Assembly (NCBI RefSeq): GCF_007991635.1
Contig: NZ_BJYS01000012.1
Location: 42,483 to 106,482 of the forward strand
DNA length: 64,000 nt
Reading direction: 5' to 3'
From: Adhaeribacter aerolatus
Lineage (GTDB): Bacteria; Bacteroidota; Bacteroidia; Cytophagales; Hymenobacteraceae
Part shown: in pieces, positions 35,813 through 44,747 of the stretch
How positions within the stretch are numbered: the stretch's first letter is position 1
How the letters are laid out: every line of letters starts with the position of its first letter
Made by a program: the position numbers and the translations under genes
The notes under the pieces: generated by a model
What the model was told of the DNA's origin: nothing
Seen by the model: the letters and a program-made list of their open reading frames with translations, nothing else
Databases searched by the model: none

Positions 35813-37690
35813 ATGAATTTAAATTTACAAGCATCTTCTAATACCATCCAACCCGACAGCTTTACTAAGGAGCAGGTAAAACGCAGGCTCCGGGGCCAAG
35901 CGGTTGCCTTGTGGGGTTTGCAGGAAGCAGATGCAGATAGCCTGGATCCCGTAATAGATTTAATCATGAGTGCCTGTGCCGTAGAGTTCGAACGGACAGC
36001 TCATCATGTTTACGCATCTCAGGCCCGCATCCTAGAGCGATTAGCTGAATTAATGGTACCGGAAGTTACCACCAGTGCCCGCCCGGCCCATGCTATTATG
36101 CAGGCCAGTACTGAGCTACCGGTAACAACTATCAAAAAGGATAATTTATTTTCTGCGGATAAAGAAATTCTGCAGGGAAGTAAAACAGTAGTAGTACCCA
36201 TAACTTTTTCACCTGCCACCGATTTTCCTGTTTTTGATGCAACTGTGGTTTGCCAGGCTACCCGCAATAAGGTAACTTTTTATGAAACCCCTTTAACTAA
36301 AGGAGAGAGCATTTACGCTGCTAACGAAGAAGCCTCTTACAACTCTTCTTTATGGCTAGGCTTAAAGCTTAATAAAAAAATAACCAGCCTGAATGGTTTG
36401 TCTTTCTTTTTCGACTGGAAAAACAATCCGGATAAAGCAAAGTATCTGCCGCTGCTGGTCTTAACTAATTGGAAAGCCGCCGAAAACACGGTCCTGAAAA
36501 TACATGGGGGTTATCCGTTAAAAGATGACCCGGAAAACAGGCAAATGGTAGAAACCGATTTAATGAAACCATTTGAGACCCATGTGCTGCAAATTTACCA
36601 AAACCAGTTTATCAGTATACAAGAAGAAACTGGCCCTTTAGCCTTCAGCCAATACCCAGCCGCTTTCAAAAACATTTTTACCGAGGAACAATTAAAAAAG
36701 CTAAAGGATGAGTTGCTCTGGATAGAAGTGCGTTTCCCGGAAGGCGTAAACTTACCGGCTATTAATGATGTTTATTGCGCAGTAAACTGTTTTCCGGTAA
36801 TGAACCGGAAACTGCATACCGGCAATCGTCCTTTTTCTCTTACCCCTAATCTTAATATTATCCCGCTGGTGATTGACGAACATTTCATGTCGGCTAACCG
36901 GGTATTTACGCCTTACCGCGATTACCAAGCGGTGGCGGCAGATAAATTGCGCGAAATGGAAGACGGCACCTATTCTGTGAAGCAAAGCGGAGTAAGCCGG
37001 TTTGACCAGCGCGATGCAGAAGCACTATTGCACTATTTATACGAACTAATGCGCGACGAAAGTGCCGTATTTAAAGCTTTTGGTAATTACGCCCTGAACA
37101 CCGAAATAAGGGGGCTGGACCAAAGTCTGGCCAGGCTTAAAATGCATTTCTTAAATAAGCCGGTAAGCCAGGCTGCTAAATGCCACTTGTTTCTGAATAC
37201 CAAAACTGCCGAAGATGTCTGGATTGAATTCTGGACCTCCCACGGCGAAACCGCTAACCTGCTGCCACCGGGCACCAGGTTAAAGCCCCTGTCGCCTACC
37301 AATGCCAGGCGCACCTCGCTAATGCTGATATCGGCTACTACCGGCGGCCGGGAACCCTTAAATGAAGCCGAGAAAGTACATGCTTACCGGTTTGCCCTAC
37401 TTACCCGCAGCCGGATTGCGACTGAAGAAGATTTAAAAGCCGCCTGTTTTGCCGAATTAGGAGATAAAATTAAATCTGTAGATATAAAAAAAGGTTTCCG
37501 GAAGGAGCTTGCTTCCCGGAGTGGTTTTATTAAAACCCTCGATATAATGCTTACGCCGGCTGATAATTTCCTGGATATGGACTGGAATTCGGCCTGTAAC
37601 GAGCTGCAATCTTATATTGAAAGAAATAAGCTTTTTTTAACCGATATTCAGGTTTACCTAAGTAATAAAAATGCTTATGCAACCAGTTGA
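35813..37690 (+). CDS. tssF: TssF, baseplate wedge protein
   Basis: The 625-aa protein has the TssF (DUF879) N-terminus, including DPVIDLIMSACAVEFERTAH and LERLAELMVPE, with the typical TSARPAHAIMQA segment, and family-like C-terminal modules (CHLFLNTKTAEDVWIEFWTS; LLTRSRIATEEDLKAACFAE; SCNELQSYIERNKLF). Length is close to Proteobacterial TssF (~590-620). It forms the T6SS wedge with TssG. The last 20 bases overlap tssG. Confidence 0.9.
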   Translation: MNLNLQASSNTIQPDSFTKEQVKRRLRGQAVALWGLQEADADSLDPVIDLIMSACAVEFERTAHHVYASQARILERLAELMVPEVTTSARPAHAIMQASTELPVTTIKKDNLFSADKEILQGSKTVVVPITFSPATDFPVFDATVVCQATRNKVTFYETPLTKGESIYAANEEASYNSSLWLGLKLNKKITSLNGLSFFFDWKNNPDKAKYLPLLVLTNWKAAENTVLKIHGGYPLKDDPENRQMVETDLMKPFETHVLQIYQNQFISIQEETGPLAFSQYPAAFKNIFTEEQLKKLKDELLWIEVRFPEGVNLPAINDVYCAVNCFPVMNRKLHTGNRPFSLTPNLNIIPLVIDEHFMSANRVFTPYRDYQAVAADKLREMEDGTYSVKQSGVSRFDQRDAEALLHYLYELMRDESAVFKAFGNYALNTEIRGLDQSLARLKMHFLNKPVSQAAKCHLFLNTKTAEDVWIEFWTSHGETANLLPPGTRLKPLSPTNARRTSLMLISATTGGREPLNEAEKVHAYRFALLTRSRIATEEDLKAACFAELGDKIKSVDIKKGFRKELASRSGFIKTLDIMLTPADNFLDMDWNSACNELQSYIERNKLFLTDIQVYLSNKNAYATS

Positions 37691-38582
37691 TGACGATTTA
37701 AGGGCAGAGGTACTGGTTGCCTCCTGGATAGAGAACGAAAGCATTACGCCCGACGATATAATTATAAAACCAACCGGTACTTTCCGAAGGGCTGTCAGCA
37801 AAGATGTGCTAACGATACAGGAACCGGATACTGCCGGGGAGAAGAAAACTATCTTACAGATTTCCCGCGAAGGCCTGTACGATATGCTGCCGGAGGGCAT
37901 GTTTCACCAGCCTTTATCGAAAACCCAGAAAAGCACCGAGGAAGCTATTGAAGAAACGGAACGTTACCGGCAGGAAGAAAAAGCAGCCCGCCAGTTCTTT
38001 TTACCCCTGGAGCAGGAGTTTTACCGCCAGCGCATCTGGCTGGACAGTACCGAACTGAAATATTGGTTAAACAGTGCCCAGCCGGAAAACATTAAAATGC
38101 TCATGCGCTTCTGGAAATTAAATCCGCGGCACTTTAATCAAAGGCAAAGTTTGACTATGCTGGCCATATTGCCGCACCTGCACCAGATTGTCGGCGATTT
38201 ACACCTTACCGCGCAAGGCCTGGGAGTAGTGCTGGGAGAAAAGGTACAGATTAGTACCCGCTACAATAAAATTCAGGTTATAGAAGACGGCTTGCTCTCC
38301 AGTCTTGGAAGCATGGTACTGGGGGTAGATTCGGTAATCGGCACCAGTTGGTTCGACGATGAACCTATGTTACAGGTTTCGGTTGGACCGGTAAAAAGAA
38401 ATAAGGTAAGTTCTTTTTTACCCGAAGGAAAAAACACTAAATTATTAGCAGTCTTGTACGGGTTCTTTTTCCAGGCAGAAGTAGAGGTTGAAACTAATGT
38501 GGAGGTTCAGGCAGAAGAATCCGGATTTATGCTGGCCGAATTTGATTTATCTTCCCGCTTAGGGTATTCCACCGTTATTTAA
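37671..38582 (+). CDS. tssG: TssG, baseplate wedge protein
   Basis: The 303-aa protein is TssG-like (DUF1305): after a variable N-terminus it has RQRIWLDSTELKYWLNSAQP and FWKLNPRHFNQRQSLTMLAI, then the beta-rich C-terminus (LGSMVLGVDSVIGTSW, MLQVSVGPVKRNKVSSFLPE). Its start lies 20 bases inside the end of tssF, so the two are translationally coupled; an internal Met one codon downstream is possible. It partners TssF in the wedge complex. Confidence 0.85.
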   Translation: MLMQPVDDDLRAEVLVASWIENESITPDDIIIKPTGTFRRAVSKDVLTIQEPDTAGEKKTILQISREGLYDMLPEGMFHQPLSKTQKSTEEAIEETERYRQEEKAARQFFLPLEQEFYRQRIWLDSTELKYWLNSAQPENIKMLMRFWKLNPRHFNQRQSLTMLAILPHLHQIVGDLHLTAQGLGVVLGEKVQISTRYNKIQVIEDGLLSSLGSMVLGVDSVIGTSWFDDEPMLQVSVGPVKRNKVSSFLPEGKNTKLLAVLYGFFFQAEVEVETNVEVQAEESGFMLAEFDLSSRLGYSTVI

Positions 38583-38603
38583 ATTATTAATTAAACACAA
38601 AAT

Positions 38604-40094
38604 ATGCTTCCACACTTAAAACACTTTCCGGTTAATTGGATAGATGGGATGAAAATCTCGAAGGCTCACTTTTTACAACAGGAGAATGCTTTGAGCGACC
38701 AGATACGGGATGTTGCCGGAATGCAAATGAATGCCTATAGCTATGGCTTGCTGCCCCAAAGCAGCTCTACTAAACAGCCTTTAGATATACAGCTTAATTT
38801 TGATCATTCGGGTTATGTAAAAGTAAAAGTAATAGAGTGCCGGGCTGTTACGCCAGGAGGAGTCCGGATTGAAATTACGCACCAGACCCAGCCGGTAGAG
38901 GCCAGCCTTCAAATACAGGAAATGCGGGCCCAGGCTTACGAACTCATCCTGGTGGCCGATCCGTTTACCCGGGTGCCCATGGGGCAACCCGACCCGGAAG
39001 AAACTCCCAAAAGGCCGCCTCATACTATTACCAATTACCGGTTAGAAATACTCCCCTACCCCCAGACTTACCACCCGGAGTTTAGCGTTTTTCAGTTGAG
39101 TATAGGCCGGCTGCGGGTAGAAGGCGAACTTGTAAAATTATCGGAGCACTACATACCGCCCTGCATGCAGGTTTCCAGTTATCCGCGCATGCTGGCCATC
39201 TATAACCGTTTGCTGCAGCAGCTAAACAATGCCGAGATTGCCGCCACCGAGGTAATCCAGAAAATGTTGTCTAAACCCAACCCTACCAACGTAGATAACG
39301 GCATTCTGGCGGTGGCCCAGCAAACCATGATTTTCCTGGCCAACGGCATGGATACGTTCCGGCTTATTTACCACCAGCAGCCGCCCCTGCTCATGGTAGA
39401 ATATTTTGTCCGGTGGGCCCGGGTAATTAGCCTTACCCTAAACACTTTGCTGCGGAAAGACCGGGAAGATTTGCTTAATTATTTACACGCCTGGTTTGAA
39501 CTGGCGCCGCGCGAATTCGAAAACTTACTCAGAGGTTTGCTGACCCTGGAGTACGCCCACAACGAATCGCAGGAAGCCCTAAGCAAAGTAGAGTACTTTG
39601 CCGATAAAATGGTGCAGCTTTTGCAAAAGTTAGGCGAAATGCAGCATTCCGGCAATTTTGCCGAGAAACCCAAAGTATTTGGCTGGCTGGTAGTGCATAC
39701 CGCGGGTCGGCCAAAACAATCTTATGCTATTCCGGAGAAAAACCTCGTACTGGGCCGCGAGGAATTTGGGCAGTTAACCTGCGACATACCCCTGACCGGT
39801 GATTTAAGTATTAGCAGAAGGCATGCCCGGCTTAACGTTCTAGACTTAGGTAATAACCTTGATTTTAGCATTACCGACCTAAACAGTGCCAATGGTATTT
39901 ACATACACGATACCCAAACTAGGTTAAAAGCAAACCAGACATTTAGCCTCGTAGATGGCGATACTTTTCAGGTAGGCAAAACCAACCTGGTACTGTGCCG
40001 GTTCGGCGAGACCAATAGCGAAGCTGAAGCTATACAGCGCGTAACCAGCATGAAAATGTACCCGGTGGTGGACCTGATACCGCAATTAATTTAA
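38604..40094 (+). CDS. tssK: TssK baseplate protein with fused C-terminal FHA domain
   Basis: Residues 1-~345 form a TssK protein (N-terminal LPHLKHFPVNWIDGMKISKA HFLQQENALSDQI, central FSVFQLSIGRLRVEGE and the helical second domain). From about residue 355 a linker leads into a complete FHA domain (~365-480): LGREEF near 384, SISRRHARL near 405 and LNSANGIYI near 428, the phosphothreonine-binding motifs. TssK normally ends in a small domain that docks the baseplate onto the TssL/TssM complex; here an FHA domain occupies the C-terminus, which may instead recruit a phosphorylated partner. Clear open frame, no sign of artefact. Confidence 0.9.
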   Translation: MLPHLKHFPVNWIDGMKISKAHFLQQENALSDQIRDVAGMQMNAYSYGLLPQSSSTKQPLDIQLNFDHSGYVKVKVIECRAVTPGGVRIEITHQTQPVEASLQIQEMRAQAYELILVADPFTRVPMGQPDPEETPKRPPHTITNYRLEILPYPQTYHPEFSVFQLSIGRLRVEGELVKLSEHYIPPCMQVSSYPRMLAIYNRLLQQLNNAEIAATEVIQKMLSKPNPTNVDNGILAVAQQTMIFLANGMDTFRLIYHQQPPLLMVEYFVRWARVISLTLNTLLRKDREDLLNYLHAWFELAPREFENLLRGLLTLEYAHNESQEALSKVEYFADKMVQLLQKLGEMQHSGNFAEKPKVFGWLVVHTAGRPKQSYAIPEKNLVLGREEFGQLTCDIPLTGDLSISRRHARLNVLDLGNNLDFSITDLNSANGIYIHDTQTRLKANQTFSLVDGDTFQVGKTNLVLCRFGETNSEAEAIQRVTSMKMYPVVDLIPQLI

Positions 40095-40143
40095 AATAAC
40101 TAGGTAGAAGCTAAAAAGCTAAATATTATTCCAGAACAGCATC

Positions 40144-40608
40144 ATGATTCTTATGAAAAAGGTGCCGCAAAACTTTACAAGAGAAATGATGAAGATCGGT
40201 ATCCTGAATTACCAGGAACAAGAAACCTTGTGGCAGATAGCGAAGCAATGTGCAAAAACCAATGGAGTAGCCATAGCCCTGCCAACAACCATTGCGGGAG
40301 CCAGCAGGGGCAGCGTTTCTGTGCGCGGAGTTGGCGCTGTACCGGGCCAGGTGGCCGAAACGCTGGCTTATTTGGTAAGCGGTAGCGTTCTGGGGCTAAC
40401 CCCGAATGCTTTATTCAGAGCTCAATTGCGGCTTTTAGTTAATGGCTACAATTCAGCTCAAGCAGCCGCAGCCGGTGAGAAATTTAACTTACCTAATCTA
40501 GCAGTAAAAGCGGCACCATTACCAGTTGCTCCCAAAAAGAATTACCTGGAAATGGCTTTTTTTTACTTAAAAGAAAAAGCCCTAAAACTCTTTTCACCAG
40601 GAGGATAA
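40144..40608 (+). CDS. Small protein of unknown function in the T6SS operon
   Basis: The 154-aa protein has a charged N-terminus (KKVPQNFTREMMKIGILNYQ), a Gly/Ala/Ser-rich centre (TTIAGASRGSVSVRGVGAVP GQVAETLAYLVSG) and a hydrophobic C-terminal stretch (YLEMAFFYLKEKALKLF). No family is recognised. It follows tssK by 50 bases and precedes the DUF805-FHA gene. Start may be ATG 40144 or ATG 40153. A role in the T6SS is inferred only from position. Confidence 0.5.
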   Translation: MILMKKVPQNFTREMMKIGILNYQEQETLWQIAKQCAKTNGVAIALPTTIAGASRGSVSVRGVGAVPGQVAETLAYLVSGSVLGLTPNALFRAQLRLLVNGYNSAQAAAAGEKFNLPNLAVKAAPLPVAPKKNYLEMAFFYLKEKALKLFSPGG

Positions 40609-40681
40609 TAAAACAAGCTATATTTTCCTTTCGGGAAGCGGGGTAGTGGTTTAGAATACCATAAAAATTAAAATTAAAGCT

Positions 40682-40701
40682 ATGGGAAAGATTTTTTCCC
40701 A
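40682..40701 (+). other. Short hairpin between unknown gene and DUF805-FHA gene
   Basis: ATGGGAAA and TTTCCCAT form an 8-bp stem around a 4-nt loop in the 174-base gap. It has no following T-tract and could be a processing or attenuation site, or chance. Confidence 0.3.
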
Positions 40702-40782
40702 TCTGGAAACGGATATCAAATAAAAGTTATAAACCAGACAGCACAGATTAGCCTCAGTGACAAGATTAAAACATAAGAAAAT

Positions 40783-41655
40783 ATGAAGTACTTTCTAAAA
40801 GCCTTACAGAACTACGCAACATTTAGCGGCCGTGCCAGGCGAAGCGAATATTGGTTTTTCGTGCTGTTTAATATTCTTTTTTCTACCATAGCTATTATGC
40901 TAGATGCTGGCATCTATGTAGCCATGGGAGGAAGTACCATTATTCCTGTATTTTCTGGGTTATATTTTTTATCCATGATTATTCCGGGGTTAGCCGTTAC
41001 CGTCCGGCGGCTCCACGATACTGGAAAAAGTGGTTGGTTTTACTTTATTTCGCTCATTCCTCTTATTGGTGCCATCTGGTTATTTGTGCTAATGGTAACC
41101 GATAGTGATTTTGGTGAAAACCAATATGGCCTTAACCCTAAAGAAAATACTCAAGCCGGCTTTAATGCCGGGGTAGTTCCTAAAAACGCTGAAAGGGAAA
41201 ATTGGGGTTATAATACTCCTAACCCGGTACCAGCTCCGGTAAAGCAGGAGCGGTTATACGGCTGGGTAGTGCAGCTATCCGGGATTGATAAACCTTTTGC
41301 CTTTCCCATAAAACAAGCCCTTACTTTAATTGGCCGGGAGGCTGGTGCCATAGGAGGCACCAACGGCATTATTAAAATTGAAAACGACGGCTTGGTAAGC
41401 CGCAAACACGCCGCTATTAGAGTAGAACCCAAACCAAGCCACATTGATTTTGTGTTGGAAGACCTGGAAAGCGCCAACGGAACTTTTGTAATGAATACTA
41501 AAACCAAAGTACAACCCGGGCAACCCTTTTTTCTATCGGATGGGGACCAGATTAAAACCGGAAATACGCTTTTAATTTTTAAAACCGCTGTTGCGGCACC
41601 CACTGAACGGGATGCTATTTATTCTGCTCGGAAAGCCGTTTTAGATCAGGTTTAA
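40783..41655 (+). CDS. DUF805 membrane protein with C-terminal FHA domain
   Basis: Residues 1-120 are a DUF805 domain: the ALQNYATFSGRARRSEYWFF start, three to four membrane helices, and RRLHDTGKSGWFYFISLIP with the conserved charged DSDFGENQYG end. After a Pro/Lys linker, an FHA domain spans ~160-270 (LIGREAG, SRKHAAI, ESANGTFV). This gives the system a membrane-anchored phosphothreonine reader. The linker start (GWVVQL) resembles that of the TssK FHA (GWLVVH), suggesting shared FHA ancestry. Candidate for docking the baseplate in the absence of TssL/TssM. Confidence 0.82.
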   Translation: MKYFLKALQNYATFSGRARRSEYWFFVLFNILFSTIAIMLDAGIYVAMGGSTIIPVFSGLYFLSMIIPGLAVTVRRLHDTGKSGWFYFISLIPLIGAIWLFVLMVTDSDFGENQYGLNPKENTQAGFNAGVVPKNAERENWGYNTPNPVPAPVKQERLYGWVVQLSGIDKPFAFPIKQALTLIGREAGAIGGTNGIIKIENDGLVSRKHAAIRVEPKPSHIDFVLEDLESANGTFVMNTKTKVQPGQPFFLSDGDQIKTGNTLLIFKTAVAAPTERDAIYSARKAVLDQV

Positions 41656-41722
41656 TATTTAAAAGTACCACCTCGAAACTTACCCAGTAGATGGAAATAG
41701 TTGGGAGATAAAAATAAAGATT

Positions 41723-42277
41723 ATGAGCAAACCAGCAGCTAGAATTGGCGATATGCACATGTGCCCAATGGTAACCCCTGGGGTACCACCGGTGCCCCAT
41801 GTTGGCGGACCCATTACTGGACCCGGTTGCCCAACCGTGCTGATTGGCAATATGCCAGCGGCAGTGATGGGCGATATGTGTACTTGTGTAGGACCGCCAG
41901 ATACTATTGTATTGGGATCTACTGGTGTGTTTTTCGGAGGCAAACCTGCTGCTCGAATGGGCGACCAGTGTGTGCATGGTGGGGCCATTACGATTGGTTT
42001 TCCTACTGTACTTATTGGAGAAACCTCTGCAGGTAGTGCAGGCGGTGGTGGCGCTACTAGTAGCCCAAATAATTCTGTTGCAAAAAATAGTGCTCAGAAT
42101 AGTAAATCTCCAGCTTCACCCCAAAAGTCAGGTGGATTGGCAGCAATGCCTGTTGATGTTTTAAAAAATGTAGTAAAAGATGCACCTAACGAAGTTGCAG
42201 TTACAATAGCACAAGTGGCAAGTTTAAAACAAGCTGCAATTGATGGAACAATTGGTTGTGCAATATGCAAGTTATAA
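41723..42277 (+). CDS. PAAR-domain spike tip protein with C-terminal extension
   Basis: Residues 1-100 are a PAAR-type repeat domain: KPAARIGDMHMCPMVTPGVP, GPGCPTVLIGNMPAAVMGDM and KPAARMGDQCVHGGAITIGF, with the metal-binding His/Cys residues. PAAR proteins cap VgrG. A ~80-residue extension follows (Gly/Ser/Asn linker, then DVLKNVVKDAPNEVAVTIAQ and a CAIC end), likely an effector adaptor. Its 3' end overlaps an alternative upstream start of the next gene. Confidence 0.88.
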   Translation: MSKPAARIGDMHMCPMVTPGVPPVPHVGGPITGPGCPTVLIGNMPAAVMGDMCTCVGPPDTIVLGSTGVFFGGKPAARMGDQCVHGGAITIGFPTVLIGETSAGSAGGGGATSSPNNSVAKNSAQNSKSPASPQKSGGLAAMPVDVLKNVVKDAPNEVAVTIAQVASLKQAAIDGTIGCAICKL

Positions 42278-42287
42278 AAACTATCCC

Positions 42288-42632
42288 ATGCTTATGATCT
42301 TAAATAGAAGCTTCCTTAAAACAGCAGAAACATATAGATTTAATACTTTAAACAAGGCTTTTTCAGAAAAGCTTAAAAGAATTTTCCCAAAGCATCTCCA
42401 TAACTTTACTAACGATGATATTTTAAATTACATAATTCATAAAAGAATAAAATGTAATGAACTGTCCATATTTTCTGAAAGAGGAATATTCGGATATTTA
42501 GCTTTAGGAATCCTTTTAGGTGAAGATTTCTTAAATAGTAATGTCTTTTTAGAAATTTTTGAAAATACAGATTTATGTGGTGACCAGATGTTGGAAGTAT
42601 TTTTTTCAGAACTAACTACTTCTTGCGAATAG
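42288..42632 (+). CDS. Small protein of unknown function downstream of PAAR, possible immunity protein
   Basis: I start at ATG 42288, 11 bases after the PAAR stop; a longer frame from TTG 42240 overlaps PAAR and is less likely. The 114-aa protein is helical and charged (NRSFLKTAETYRFNTLNKAF, EKLKRIFPKHLHNFTNDDIL, a YLALGILLGEDFLNSN segment) and lacks a signal. Codon use is A/T-rich relative to the T6SS core. Position next to PAAR suggests effector/immunity cargo; no family recognised. Confidence 0.5.
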   Translation: MLMILNRSFLKTAETYRFNTLNKAFSEKLKRIFPKHLHNFTNDDILNYIIHKRIKCNELSIFSERGIFGYLALGILLGEDFLNSNVFLEIFENTDLCGDQMLEVFFSELTTSCE

Positions 42633-42634
42633 CT

Positions 42635-43282
42635 ATGGTACCTGTAGTGATTGCTGGAATTGCTTTAACAGAAACAGCCGTAGTCGCTTTAAAGGCAGCT
42701 ATACTTACTGCTTCTGCGCTAGTTGTGTCTAATGCTTTGCACGAGAAATTGAAAGAGGCAGAAAATGAAAGGAAGAATACTTCTGATGCTGTACCAAGTG
42801 CAAAGACGTCATGTCCTTACGACAAAAGAATAAAAGAGCTTGATAAAAAAATTACGGAAGGAGAGAATGAATTAGGAAAGGTTAAGAAACGAATTGATGA
42901 AGTAGATAAGAATCTTGAAGATCTTCGAAAAGAGAAAAAGATATTAGAGGAAAAAATAGAAGAAGAAGCCGCTGGTAATTTCTCAAATAATGAAAAAAAT
43001 AGAGAATCATGGCGATACAGCAGGAAGGAACAAATTGAAAAAGAAAGAAATAACTTAATTGATGAGAAAGGAAAATTAAATAAAGAATTTAGGGATATTA
43101 AGGAAAAGAACACACAGACTTTAAGTGAAAAAAACCATATAGAGGCTGTTAAAATGAAAGAGCATGCTAGTACTCAAAGCCCGCCAAAATCTACAAGTAC
43201 AAAGAACACGGATTCGGGTGATGTAAACAGAATGAGACAAATTGAACGTAATGCTGATGGTTCCATTAAAAATATCAAATGA
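42635..43282 (+). CDS. Coiled-coil protein with N-terminal membrane segment, PAAR-linked cargo
   Basis: Starting at ATG 42635 (an in-frame TTG lies 12 bases upstream), the protein has a hydrophobic N-terminus (MVPVVIAGIALTETAVVALK AAILTASALVV) and then a long, highly charged coiled coil (~60-180; KKITEGENELGKVKKRIDEV). The end (DVNRMRQIERNADGSIKNIK) resembles the linker that precedes C-terminal toxin domains in polymorphic toxins, and the frame stops 40 bases before the IS256-family element. A truncated effector is possible. No family is recognised. Confidence 0.5.
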   Translation: MVPVVIAGIALTETAVVALKAAILTASALVVSNALHEKLKEAENERKNTSDAVPSAKTSCPYDKRIKELDKKITEGENELGKVKKRIDEVDKNLEDLRKEKKILEEKIEEEAAGNFSNNEKNRESWRYSRKEQIEKERNNLIDEKGKLNKEFRDIKEKNTQTLSEKNHIEAVKMKEHASTQSPPKSTSTKNTDSGDVNRMRQIERNADGSIKNIK

Positions 43283-43322
43283 TTAAAATAAAGGATAATA
43301 AATAACCAAGCTTTTTATTAAA

Positions 43323-44659
43323 GGTAGTGTCTAAGGAAGTGTGTAAATGGGTTCGGGCTTGGTTCTTATAATTTACATCGGTCTGGGAATAAAGTTACAA
43401 ATTGATTGAGGATAATACCCCAATTCTGTATCAGTTGGGTCCACTTCTTAGTTATTTCTCGCAAGGCCAGGAATACGGCCTTTTTCACTGAGTTATCGTC
43501 CGGGAAAGCTCCTTTACTTTTGGTGTACTTGCGGATTTTGCCATTTAGATTCTCAATTAAATTAGTCGTGTAAATGATTTTTCTGATTTCCAGTGGGAAG
43601 TCAAAAAAGACTGTCAGAACCTCCCAGTTCGTCCGCCAGGATTTGATAGCATAAGGGTACTTTGTGCCCCAGTTCTGATCCAACTGCTCCAGGGCCACAG
43701 CGGCCACTTCCCGATTAAGGGCATTGTAGATAGCCTTTAGGTCGGTGGTAAAGGCTTTCTTATCCTTGTAGACCACATACCGGCTAGAGTTTCTTATCTG
43801 GTGTACTACACAGATCTGGGTGGCTGCTTGGGGAAAAACGCTGCGGATCGCCCCCGCAAAGCCGGTAAGATTATCGCTACAACTGATGAGCAGGTCCTCT
43901 ACTCCCCGGGCTTTCATATCCGTCAGTACGCTGATCCAGAAAGCGGCGCTTTCCGTTTCGGCCAGCCACAGCCCCAGCAACTCTTTTCTCCCTTTTGTAT
44001 TTAATCCCACCGCCAGGTAAACCGTTTTGTTGATGACCTTGCCGTTATGGCGCACTTTAAAGACAATGCCATCCAGCCAGACAATGCAGTAAACCGTCTC
44101 TAAGGGTCTTTGCTGCCATTCCAGAATGTCTTCATTAATCTTATTCGTGATGTTGGAAATGGCCGATTCGGAGAGGTTAAACTCGTAAATTTCCCGTAAC
44201 TGTTCTTCAATATCCCGCGTGCTCATCCCTTTGGCATACAAGGAAATTACCAGCTCTTCGATGCCTTCGGCCAGGCTGCTGCGCTTAGGCACCACTACCG
44301 GCTCAAAAGTGGAGGCTCGGTCTCGGGGTACTTTTATCCCTACTGCCCCATATTTACTTTTGAGTATCTTACTGGTCTTGCCATTACGGGAGTTACCCCC
44401 ATTGCGGCCTTCGGAAGCATGTTTCTCATAGCCCAGATGTTGGTCCATCTCGGCTTCGAGCATTTTTTCGGTGCCGCGTACGTAGAGATCCTCCATAAAG
44501 GAGGCGAATTCTTTTGAGTTCTTGAACTGCTTCAGGAACTCTGCGTTGAGAAAGTCGTCTTTACTAATCATGCTAGTGTCCTTGGCTTAGTTTAAGTTAA
44601 TAAAAAAGATCCGAACTTTTGGCCCGAACCTTCATTTACACACTTTTATGGACACTGTC
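43323..44659 (-). mobile_element. IS256-family insertion sequence (complete)
   Basis: The 1337-bp element has 27-bp imperfect terminal inverted repeats: left 43323-43349 (GGTAGTGTCTAAGGAAGTGT...) and right 44633-44659, both sharing GTGTGTAAATG. It is flanked by an 8-bp target duplication TTATTAAA (43315-43322 and 44660-44667), typical of IS256 transposition. It has one transposase gene on the minus strand. Intact repeats, duplication and gene suggest a recent insertion; it separates the PAAR-linked cargo from the DUF4123 chaperone gene. Confidence 0.93.
43366..44571 (-). CDS. IS256-family transposase
   Basis: The 401-aa protein is an IS256/Mutator DDE transposase: N-terminal GTEKMLEAEMDQHLGYEKHA, the SKYGAVGIKVPRDRASTFEP segment, catalytic Asp in VWLDGIVFKVRH, the second Asp in LISCSDNLTGFAGAIRSVFP, the CVVHQIRNSSRYV motif, and TTNLIENLNGKIRKYTKSKG near the C-terminus. 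Length and motifs are complete, so it is probably functional. Confidence 0.95.
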   Translation of the reverse strand: MISKDDFLNAEFLKQFKNSKEFASFMEDLYVRGTEKMLEAEMDQHLGYEKHASEGRNGGNSRNGKTSKILKSKYGAVGIKVPRDRASTFEPVVVPKRSSLAEGIEELVISLYAKGMSTRDIEEQLREIYEFNLSESAISNITNKINEDILEWQQRPLETVYCIVWLDGIVFKVRHNGKVINKTVYLAVGLNTKGRKELLGLWLAETESAAFWISVLTDMKARGVEDLLISCSDNLTGFAGAIRSVFPQAATQICVVHQIRNSSRYVVYKDKKAFTTDLKAIYNALNREVAAVALEQLDQNWGTKYPYAIKSWRTNWEVLTVFFDFPLEIRKIIYTTNLIENLNGKIRKYTKSKGAFPDDNSVKKAVFLALREITKKWTQLIQNWGIILNQFVTLFPDRCKL

Positions 44660-44747
44660 TTATTAAATTTTATTCTTCATCTTTTTATCTTATAAGATTA
44701 TTGTATTATCTTATAATGCTATTGTAATTTTATTGTCTAATTCTTCC

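Noticed and set aside
42240..42287. Longer 5' end of the gene after PAAR
   Set aside because: Would use a TTG overlapping the PAAR gene; ATG 42288 is 11 bases after the PAAR stop and fits better.
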